The notes beneath the pieces were generated by a model. It saw only the letters and a program-made list of their open reading frames with translations, was not told where the DNA came from and did no database searches. From JAVBOW01 sp031549495 (GTDB taxonomy: Bacteria; Bacteroidota; Bacteroidia; Bacteroidales; Rikenellaceae): a DNA stretch of 11,228 nucleotides. The position numbers and the translations under genes are program-made. Below, one piece after another: positions 5,897-11,228 of the stretch; positions within the stretch are counted from its first letter, which is position 1, and the number at the start of each line of letters is the position of its first letter. The stretch covers positions 1 through 11,228 of the forward strand of contig JAVBPS010000070.1 in assembly GCA_031549495.1 (NCBI GenBank), written 5' to 3'.

Positions 5897-7231
5897 TTAC
5901 AGCACCCCCTGCTCGACCATGCTCTTAGCCACCTTCATGAAACCGGCGATATTCGCCCCCTTCATGTAGTTGATGTAGCTGCCCTCGGTGCCGTACTCGA
6001 CGCATGCGTTGTGGATCGAGGACATGATCCCTTTCAGGCGTGCGTCCACCTCCACGGCGTCCCAACTCAGTTTCATCGAGTTCTGGCTCATCTCCAGACC
6101 CGAAGTGGCCACGCCGCCTGCGTTGACCGCCTTGCCGGGGCCATACGGGATCTTGTTATGGATGAAAGCGTCGATAGCCTCCGGGGTGCAACCCATGTTG
6201 GAGACTTCGGCCACCAGCATCACGCCGTTGGCGATCAACTTGGCGGCGTCCTCGCCGTTGAGCTCGTTCTGGATGGCGCACGGCATGGCGATGTCGACCT
6301 TCACTTCCCACGGCTTGCGGCCCGCATGGAAAGAAGAACCGGCGAATTTAGCCGCATAAGGAGCCACCACGTCGTTGTTCGACGCACGCAACTCGGTCAT
6401 ATAAGCGATCTTCTCGGCATCCAGCCCGGCCGGATCGTAAATATACCCGTCGGGGCCCGAAATGGTCACGACCTTCGCCCCCAGCTCGGTAGCCTTCAAC
6501 GCCGCACCCCAGGCCACGTTACCGAAGCCCGAAACGGAGACCGTCTTCCCTTCGAGCTTGCTGCCCGCGGTTTCGAGCATCTGGCGCACGAAATAGACCG
6601 CGCCGAAACCGGTAGCCTCGGGACGGATCAGCGAACCGCCGAAGGTGAGGCCCTTGCCGGTGAACACACCGGTGTTCTCCTGGGCCAGCTTGCGGTACAT
6701 GCCGTACATGTAACCCACCTCGCGCCCACCCACGCCGATGTCGCCTGCAGGAACGTCCGTCTCGGGGCCGATGTAGCGCCACAACTCGGTCATGAAGGCC
6801 TGGCAGAAACGCATCATCTCGCGCTCCGACTTCCCTTTGGGGTTGAAGTCCGAGCCGCCTTTGGCGCCGCCCATGGGCAGCGTGGTCAGGGCGTTCTTGA
6901 ATGTCTGTTCGAAGCCGAGGAACTTGAGCGAGGAGAGCGTCACGCTGGGATGGAAACGGATGCCGCCCTTGTAGGGGCCGATGGCGTTGTTGAACTGCAC
7001 GCGGTAACCGATGTTGACCTGTACCTCGCCCCGGTCGTCGATCCAGGGCACTTTGAAGGTGAAGATCCGGTCGGGTTCGACCATGCGCTCGGCGATTTTA
7101 TTCGCTTCGAACGCGGGAATGCTGTTGTACACTTCCTCGATCGTGACGAGGACTTCGCGAACTGCCTGGAGGAATTCGCTTTCGCCCGGATGCTTCCGCT
7201 CCAGGTCGGTCATCAATTGGTTGACATTCAT
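5897..7231 (-). CDS. gdh: Glutamate dehydrogenase, hexameric, predicted NAD-dependent
   Basis: Cytosolic 444-aa enzyme interconverting L-glutamate with 2-oxoglutarate and ammonia. Features in order: PYKGGIRF at 86-93 (substrate Lys88), FKN with Lys112, PMGGAKGGSDF at 119-129 (catalytic Lys124), PAGDIGVGGRE at 161-171 (catalytic Asp164), and the Rossmann glycine motif GFGNVAWG at 235-242. After strand 2 it reads SGPDGYIYDP (258-267). Phe236, Pro260 and Asp261 match the Phe238, Pro262 and Asp263 of the NAD-specific Clostridium symbiosum enzyme. NADP enzymes such as E. coli GdhA have GSGN and SDSSG instead. I therefore predict NAD use and a catabolic role, although automatic annotation will probably say NADP. 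One oddity is EVSNMGCTPEA at 342-352, where relatives have NMPTT or NMPST. It is complete, monocistronic, with an ATG at 7231 about 25 nt after the predicted transcription start. Confidence 0.88.
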   Translation of the reverse strand: MNVNQLMTDLERKHPGESEFLQAVREVLVTIEEVYNSIPAFEANKIAERMVEPDRIFTFKVPWIDDRGEVQVNIGYRVQFNNAIGPYKGGIRFHPSVTLSSLKFLGFEQTFKNALTTLPMGGAKGGSDFNPKGKSEREMMRFCQAFMTELWRYIGPETDVPAGDIGVGGREVGYMYGMYRKLAQENTGVFTGKGLTFGGSLIRPEATGFGAVYFVRQMLETAGSKLEGKTVSVSGFGNVAWGAALKATELGAKVVTISGPDGYIYDPAGLDAEKIAYMTELRASNNDVVAPYAAKFAGSSFHAGRKPWEVKVDIAMPCAIQNELNGEDAAKLIANGVMLVAEVSNMGCTPEAIDAFIHNKIPYGPGKAVNAGGVATSGLEMSQNSMKLSWDAVEVDARLKGIMSSIHNACVEYGTEGSYINYMKGANIAGFMKVAKSMVEQGVL

Positions 7232-7262
7232 AGATAATGCAGTTATCTTGTATTTATGGTGC

Positions 7263-7270
7263 CAAACATA
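7263..7270 (-). promoter_or_regulatory. Bacteroidota-type -7 box of gdh
   Basis: On the minus strand TATGTTTG matches TAnnTTTG exactly, 32 bp upstream of the gdh start. No good TTTG lies at the -33 position, but A-tracts just upstream (the T7 runs at 7275-7281 and 7294-7300, read on the other strand) could act as an UP-like element. Confidence 0.5.
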
Positions 7271-7327
7271 CGTATTTTTTTGCTGAAAGTGTGTTTTTTT
7301 GCCCTAAAAAAATTTTTATTTCGAATG

Positions 7328-7341
7328 AAAATCGCGATTTT
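7328..7341. promoter_or_regulatory. Perfect 14-bp palindrome upstream of gdh
   Basis: aaaatcgcgatttt is its own reverse complement and lies about 58-78 bp upstream of the gdh -7 box. It has the form of a dimeric regulator operator, but in AT-rich sequence it could be chance. No regulator gene is adjacent. Confidence 0.3.
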
Positions 7342-7436
7342 GTTAAAAAATGAACAGCAAAATGAGTGCCGAACCCGGTTTTTTATCACTTTTTTCGCCT
7401 TCCGGGTTACAATATAAATATCCACACACGATCCTT

Positions 7437-7513
7437 CTTTGTCATCCTGAACGAGAGTGAAGGGCCTCAGAAAGATAGTCCGAGGTCCTTCACTCTCGTT
7501 CAGGATGACAAAG
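7437..7513. repeat. Long palindromic repeat, family A (near-perfect copy)
   Basis: Arms of 32 nt (7437-7468 and 7482-7513) are reverse complements except for one G-T wobble, around a 13-nt loop. It reads CTTTGTCATCCTGA...GAAGG-CCTC. It lies 56 bp past the stop of the minus-strand hydrolase gene, so it may serve as that gene's 3' hairpin. The near-perfect arms suggest recent copying or compensatory maintenance. Confidence 0.88.
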
Positions 7514-7568
7514 GCAGACAGATGATGTACTCTTCGTCCGATATGACCAAATGCCCGGCCAACCAGAA

Positions 7569-8471
7569 TTATTTCCCGAGATATCCCAGCGAAATCAGGA
7601 AGTCGTCGGCCTGTTGCAGGGTCTGTCCGTAGAAATCGGCGCTGCCCGCTTTCTTGCCGTTGTAGTTGAAAAAGCCGTGCGGAGCCCCTTCATAGATCTT
7701 CAGGTCACAGCGCCCGCCCGCCTGTTCGCAGATGCGCTGGAATTCGTATGCGGTCGCAGTGGGGATCAGGTTGTCCTTCGACCCGACCATGAACAGGGTG
7801 GGGCGCACGTTCCCCGCCGTGATGTTGTGCATGGGCGAAAAATCGCGCCAGCAATCCCGCACGCGCTCGTAGCCGTACCCCTTTTCCGAGTTGTCGATCA
7901 CGGGATTGAAAAGCACCAGCGCGTCGGGGACTGCGCTCACTTTCGGATCGTCTTTCGGATCGTCGAATTTCGTGACATAAGCTGCTGCTGCGGCCAGGTG
8001 CCCCCCGGCGGAACCTCCCGCGGCGGCGATCCGGTCGGGGTCGATCCCCAGCTTAGCCGCATTGGCGCGCACGTAACGCATAGCCGAACGGGCGTCCGCG
8101 ACCGCCGTCTGGGGCGGCGTACCCGCCGAATGCAGGGTGCGGTATTCGGCCAGGATGGCCGTCATGCCCCGCGAGGCGAGGTGCCGGGCCTGGTGTTGGA
8201 ACTGCCCCACACCGCCCGAGTTCCATCCCCCGCCGAAAAAGAAGACGATGGCGGGCGTGGATGCCGCGCCGCCTGCCGGGGCGTAGACATGGATCGCCAG
8301 CGTGACGGTGTCGGCCTGCTTGTAGACGTACCGCACCGGATTACCCGAGAGAATGCCGGGAGATTTGGCTGTAGGTTTTTCAGCCTGGGCGGCGGATTGC
8401 CGCTTCGGGGTTTGTGCGATGGCGATCAGGGAGAGCATTGCGGCGCAGAGCAGGCAGGCGAAGGTTTTCAT
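7569..8471 (-). CDS. Secreted alpha/beta-hydrolase (esterase/lipase-like)
   Basis: 300-aa serine hydrolase with an N-terminal signal peptide (basic start MKTFACLL, hydrophobic core, likely cleavage near residue 19-20), so periplasmic or secreted; Cys9 lies inside the core and does not make a lipobox. The catalytic triad is readable: Ser154 in GGSAGGHLA, Asp233 in GSKD and His265 in APHGF. The oxyanion-hole motif is FFFGGGWNSG at 77-86, a Phe in place of the His of the HGGG motif of the hormone-sensitive-lipase family. This places it among BD-FAE/Aes-like esterases that often remove acyl groups from plant or host glycans. The substrate is not known. It is divergent from a secreted GH2 gene across 191 bp, which suggests joint action on decorated glycans. 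Two overlapping promoter candidates lie upstream, and a palindromic repeat follows the stop. Confidence 0.85.
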   Translation of the reverse strand: MKTFACLLCAAMLSLIAIAQTPKRQSAAQAEKPTAKSPGILSGNPVRYVYKQADTVTLAIHVYAPAGGAASTPAIVFFFGGGWNSGGVGQFQHQARHLASRGMTAILAEYRTLHSAGTPPQTAVADARSAMRYVRANAAKLGIDPDRIAAAGGSAGGHLAAAAAYVTKFDDPKDDPKVSAVPDALVLFNPVIDNSEKGYGYERVRDCWRDFSPMHNITAGNVRPTLFMVGSKDNLIPTATAYEFQRICEQAGGRCDLKIYEGAPHGFFNYNGKKAGSADFYGQTLQQADDFLISLGYLGK

Positions 8472-8516
8472 TCGATGGGGTTATTTTGTGTGTATTTCCA
8501 TTCGGGGAGGGCGTTG

Positions 8517-8548
8517 CAAATGTAAAGACTACAAATATACGGACCAAA
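8517..8548 (-). promoter_or_regulatory. Proximal promoter of the esterase gene
   Basis: On the minus strand a perfect TTTG (8545-8548) is followed after 20 bp by a perfect TAnnTTTG (TACATTTG, 8517-8524). This is the best match to the Bacteroidota consensus in the window. The leader would be about 40 nt. Confidence 0.65.
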
Positions 8549-8562
8549 CCGGATCCTGCAAT
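8532..8562 (-). promoter_or_regulatory. Distal overlapping promoter of the esterase gene
   Basis: A second perfect -7 box (TATATTTG, 8532-8539) is preceded after 19 bp by ATTG (8559-8562). It overlaps the proximal promoter by 17 bp, so the two would compete or give two start sites about 15 nt apart. Confidence 0.45.
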
Positions 8563-8613
8563 AGCCTGTTTCGGTCAAAAGGGGTGTGTTTTTATTCCGT
8601 CGTTGCGCGAACT

Positions 8614-8645
8614 ATTGGAAAATTGCCCCGCAAGAGATACTTTTG
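8614..8645 (+). promoter_or_regulatory. Bacteroidota-type promoter of the GH2 gene
   Basis: ATTG (8614-8617), a 20-bp spacer and a perfect TAnnTTTG (TACTTTTG, 8638-8645) lie just upstream of the ATG at 8663. The leader would be only about 10 nt. This also argues for the 8663 start over earlier in-frame ATGs, which would lie upstream of the promoter. Confidence 0.6.
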
Positions 8646-8662
8646 ATTGTTTTTTATTTCTT

Positions 8663-11098
8663 ATGAAAAAGATACTTTTCCTGCTGCTCGTATTCACGGG
8701 CCTCGCTACCGCGTCCCTGCACGCGCAACCCGGCTTCGGCGTCCAGATCCCTATCAACGGTGGATGGCGTTTTTGCCTCGATTCGCTCGGCGACCACTCC
8801 TCGCCGCAGGCGGACGACAGCGCCTGGCGCACGGTCGATGTGCCCCACGACTGGAGTGTCGAGGGAGTGGCCTCGCCCTCGCTGGCCAGTTGCACGGGCT
8901 ACCTGCCGGGCGGCGTGGGCTGGTACCGCCGCACGGTCGCCTTCCCGGCCGCGGAACGCAACCGCAAGCAATTCCTCTATTTCAACGGCGTGTACTGCAA
9001 CAGCACCGTCTGGTTCAACGGCCACCGGCTCGGCACGCGTCCCAACGGCTACGTCTCCTTCATGTACGACGTCACGCCCTACGTGAAGATCGGCCGGCCG
9101 AACAGTATCGTGGTGAAGGTCGACCACAGCCAATCGGCCGACTCGCGCTGGTACACCGGCTCGGGCATCTGGCGCGACGTGTTGCTGGTCAGCTGCGGGA
9201 AGCTGCACATCGACCAGTGGGGCGTGTTCGCCACCACGTCCGAGGTGAGTGAGCGGAGCGCCGAAATCGCCGTCGCCACCACCCTGTGCAACGAGACCGA
9301 AGCCGGGGAGACCCTGCGCGTGGAGCACAAGCTCTACACCCTGGACGGCGCCGCCCCGCTGGCCACCGCCACCGGGCAGACCGACGTCCCGGCCGCGGGC
9401 AAGGGTGAAAACCGCCTGACCCTGAGGGTCGAAAACCCGAAACTGTGGAGCGTCGCAGCGCCCAACCTCTACCGCATCGAGACCTCCGTATGGCAGGGCA
9501 CACGCCGCATCGACGCCACCACGACCGTGACCGGCATCCGTACCGTGCGCTTCGATCCCGACAAGGGCCTGTTCCTGAACGGCGAGAGCATCAAAATGAA
9601 AGGCGTCTGCCTGCACCACGACGCCGGTTCGCTGGGCGCCGCCGTGCCCCGCGAGGTCTGGGAGCGCCGTTTGACATCGCTGCGTGAACTGGGCTGCAAC
9701 GCCATCCGCATGAGCCACAACCTGCAAGACCGGGTGCTCTACGACCTGTGCGACCGCATGGGCCTGCTGGTCATGGACGAGGTGTTCGACGAGTGGGAAT
9801 TTCCCAAGCGCAAATGGATCGAAGGGTGGAACGTGGGTAAAAACCCGGGTTTGCAGGGCTACGCCGAATATTTCGACGATTGGGCCGAGCGGGACCTGCG
9901 CGACGCCGTGATGCGCGACCGCAACCACCCGAGCATCATCCTGTGGAGCGTGGGCAACGAGGTCGACTACCCGAACGACCCCTATTCGCACCCCATCCTG
10001 GACAAGGAGGGCATCAACCAGAAGAGCGTCCCCGGCTACAAACCCGACAAACCCGCCGCCGAGCGTTACGGCAAGATCGCCCTGCGCCTGGTGAAGGTGG
10101 TCAAGCAGGTCGACACCACGCGCGCCGTGACCGGGGCCCTGGCCGGTGTGGTGATGTCCAACCAGACGGACTATCCGGCTGCGCTGGATGCCGTGGGTTA
10201 CAACTACACCGAGTCGCGCTACGCCCTTGACCATAGGCTTTATCCGGATCGCGTGATCTACGGCAGCGAGAACACCCACGAATATCCGCTGTGGGAAGCC
10301 GTGCGCGACAACGCGTTCATCAGCGGGCAGTTCCTGTGGACGGGTATCGACTATCTGGGCGAGGCCGGGCCGTGGCCTTCGCGCGGCTTCGTGTGCGGCC
10401 TGCTGGATCTGGGCGGTTTCGTCACCCCGCGGGGCGACTACCGCCGCAGCCTGTGGAGCGATGAGCCGACGGTCTGCCTGGGAACGGCCCAGTCTCCGAA
10501 AAAGGCACGCATGTTCGACCTGCCTCCCGTATGGAATTACGATGCGGCGAAGGGTCTGGTGCGCGTGGCCGTGATGACCAATTGTAAAGAAGCGATGCTG
10601 CTGCTCAACGGGAAGCCCGTGGAGACCGAGCCCTTGCGCGACGCGCTCAGCAACGCCCTTTGTTGGGATATTCCCTACCGGCCGGGCGAACTGAAAGCCG
10701 TGGGCCTGGTCGACGGCAAGCCCGCCGCCGAATACATCGTGCGCACCCACGGCCCCGCCGCCTCGCTGGTGGTGGCCGCCGACCGGACGACGCTCCTGCG
10801 CAAAGGTGTGGTGGCCCATGTGGTGCTGCAGATCGTGGACAAGGATGGCCTGCGGGTCATGGACGCCCGCAATGACGTGCAATGCACCGTCACGGGCCCC
10901 GGCCGCCTGCTGGCGCTCGAGAACGCCGACCCCAAATACATGGATTCGCAACGCGGGGGCACGACGAAAGCCTACCGCGGCCGTGTGCTGGCCTACGTCG
11001 CCTCGACGAGTACGGATGGCGTCGTGGAAGTGAAATTCACTTCACCGGGCTTGCCCGAGGCGTCCGTCGAACTGCAAATCGTCCGATACGAAGAGTGA
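8663..11098 (+). CDS. Glycoside hydrolase family 2 (beta-galactosidase-like), secreted
   Basis: 811-aa exo-glycosidase with a signal peptide (MKKILFLLLVFTGLATASLHAQ, cleavage near residue 20-22), so periplasmic or exported. Domains in order: GH2 sugar-binding sandwich at about 27-180 (WRTVDVPHDWS, GVGWYRR, YFNGVYCNSTVWFNG), Ig-like domain at 185-291, TIM barrel at 293-600, a DUF4982-like domain at 625-690 (VMTNCKEAMLLLNGK) and a GH2 C-terminal Ig-like domain at 700-808 (VVDK-like IVDKDG, ENADP). The predicted acid/base is Glu433 (ILWSVGNE) and the nucleophile Glu536 (IYGSENTHEY). The substrate, a beta-galactoside or another beta-glycoside, is not decidable here. The frame is open from 8414, but only the Met at 8663 begins a signal peptide and follows the promoter. 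No SusC/SusD or regulator is in the window, so this is at most the edge of a polysaccharide locus. It is divergent from the secreted esterase. Confidence 0.88.
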   Translation: MKKILFLLLVFTGLATASLHAQPGFGVQIPINGGWRFCLDSLGDHSSPQADDSAWRTVDVPHDWSVEGVASPSLASCTGYLPGGVGWYRRTVAFPAAERNRKQFLYFNGVYCNSTVWFNGHRLGTRPNGYVSFMYDVTPYVKIGRPNSIVVKVDHSQSADSRWYTGSGIWRDVLLVSCGKLHIDQWGVFATTSEVSERSAEIAVATTLCNETEAGETLRVEHKLYTLDGAAPLATATGQTDVPAAGKGENRLTLRVENPKLWSVAAPNLYRIETSVWQGTRRIDATTTVTGIRTVRFDPDKGLFLNGESIKMKGVCLHHDAGSLGAAVPREVWERRLTSLRELGCNAIRMSHNLQDRVLYDLCDRMGLLVMDEVFDEWEFPKRKWIEGWNVGKNPGLQGYAEYFDDWAERDLRDAVMRDRNHPSIILWSVGNEVDYPNDPYSHPILDKEGINQKSVPGYKPDKPAAERYGKIALRLVKVVKQVDTTRAVTGALAGVVMSNQTDYPAALDAVGYNYTESRYALDHRLYPDRVIYGSENTHEYPLWEAVRDNAFISGQFLWTGIDYLGEAGPWPSRGFVCGLLDLGGFVTPRGDYRRSLWSDEPTVCLGTAQSPKKARMFDLPPVWNYDAAKGLVRVAVMTNCKEAMLLLNGKPVETEPLRDALSNALCWDIPYRPGELKAVGLVDGKPAAEYIVRTHGPAASLVVAADRTTLLRKGVVAHVVLQIVDKDGLRVMDARNDVQCTVTGPGRLLALENADPKYMDSQRGGTTKAYRGRVLAYVASTSTDGVVEVKFTSPGLPEASVELQIVRYEE

Positions 11099-11113
11099 AC
11101 GATTCATCCTTTC

Positions 11114-11125
11114 CGTCATGTCGAG
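11114..11125 (+). repeat. Truncated copy of palindromic repeat family B
   Basis: The 12 bases cgtcatgtcgag, 15 nt after the GH2 stop, match 17-28, the start of the left-end palindromic repeat. The match ends where the sequence turns into G+C-rich coding sequence, so only the first third of one arm is present. Confidence 0.55.
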
Positions 11126-11228
11126 GGCGGTGTCGTGCGACGCGATCCCACCGGGGGGCGGGTCGCGATCGTGATGGGCGGAGGGTCGGGGCACTACCCC
11201 GCCTTCGCCGGCTGGGTCGGTCGCGGGT
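11126..11228 (+). CDS. Dihydroxyacetone kinase (DhaK-type) fragment, probably foreign
   Basis: An open frame running off the window encodes GGVVRRDP, then GRVAIVMGGGSGHYPAFAG (residues 12-30 of the fragment) and WVGRG. This matches the N-terminal nucleotide-kinase signature of DhaK (E. coli: GKVALLSGGGSGHEP). The variant GHYPAFAG is the form I associate with Actinobacteria. The frame has no ATG start and is simply continuous with the GH2 frame after its TGA. G+C over 11121-11228 is about 76%, above that of any gene in the window. The upstream part of DhaK (about 40 residues) is absent, so the fragment starts inside the protein. Most likely it is foreign sequence joined by mis-assembly rather than a resident gene. 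Confidence 0.7.

Larger units (their letters stand above)
7232..7568. other. Gene-free region between gdh and esterase genes
   Basis: This 337-bp AT-rich gap contains the gdh promoter (7263-7270), T7-GC tracts at 7275-7283 and 7294-7302, a perfect 14-bp palindrome at 7328-7341, a 7-bp inverted repeat (7372-7378 with 7402-7408) and a full family A palindromic repeat at 7437-7513. I see no coding sequence in it. Confidence 0.7.

Noticed and set aside
6011..7237. 408-codon plus-strand frame opposite gdh
   Set aside because: It is antisense to an intact GDH, has no recognisable motif, and is best explained by codon bias.
8414..8662. 83-residue N-terminal extension of the GH2 frame
   Set aside because: It overlaps the start of the divergent esterase gene and lies upstream of the GH2 promoter. 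A clear signal peptide starts at 8663.
8654..10951. 765-codon open frame on the minus strand opposite the GH2 gene
   Set aside because: Its composition is a shadow of the G+C-rich codon use of GH2. The product is low-complexity His/Val/Gly-rich with no recognisable domain, while the plus strand has full GH2 motifs.

Overview
The window looks like a chromosomal segment of a gut Bacteroidota, most likely Alistipes or a close Rikenellaceae relative. This rests on G+C-rich genes, AT-rich intergenic gaps, starts without Shine-Dalgarno sequences, several good copies of the Bacteroidota promoter (TTTG-like -33 box, about 20 bp, TAnnTTTG -7 box) and gut-Bacteroidales gene families. The genus is inferred from protein style and composition, not from a marker gene.

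Layout from left to right. (1) Two hairpins, a long palindromic repeat and a terminator, close off a PLP-dependent beta-eliminating lyase on the minus strand. (2) A second 459-residue lyase lies divergently on the plus strand, 143 bp away. Active-site residues identify the first as tyrosine phenol-lyase and the second as tryptophanase. (3) A palindromic repeat is followed by an orphan integral-membrane acyltransferase. (4) A shared bidirectional terminator separates it from a convergent class II fructose-bisphosphate aldolase. (5) A 481-bp gene-free stretch holds the aldolase promoter, a solo repeat arm, a 7-bp tandem repeat and what looks like a decayed IS3-like insertion. (6) Next is a hexameric glutamate dehydrogenase whose cofactor-pocket residues match the NAD-dependent clostridial enzyme. 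(7) Another palindromic repeat precedes a secreted alpha/beta-hydrolase, divergent from a secreted 811-residue family 2 glycoside hydrolase. (8) The last ~100 bp abruptly change to very G+C-rich sequence encoding a dihydroxyacetone-kinase motif of actinobacterial style. It starts inside a truncated copy of the repeat seen at the left end, so an assembly chimera is the simplest reading.

How the genes fit together: tyrosine phenol-lyase and tryptophanase convert Tyr and Trp to pyruvate plus ammonia, releasing phenol and indole. An NAD-type glutamate dehydrogenase would deaminate glutamate and yield NADH. The aldolase links triose phosphates to hexose phosphates. The left and middle of the window therefore suit amino-acid fermentation, while the right end is a small polysaccharide- or glycoside-scavenging pair (esterase and GH2). 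I found no defence system, CRISPR array, tRNA or rRNA. The less expected content is the Tpl/TnaA pair, the NAD-type cofactor signature, the palindromic repeat families and the foreign 3' end.
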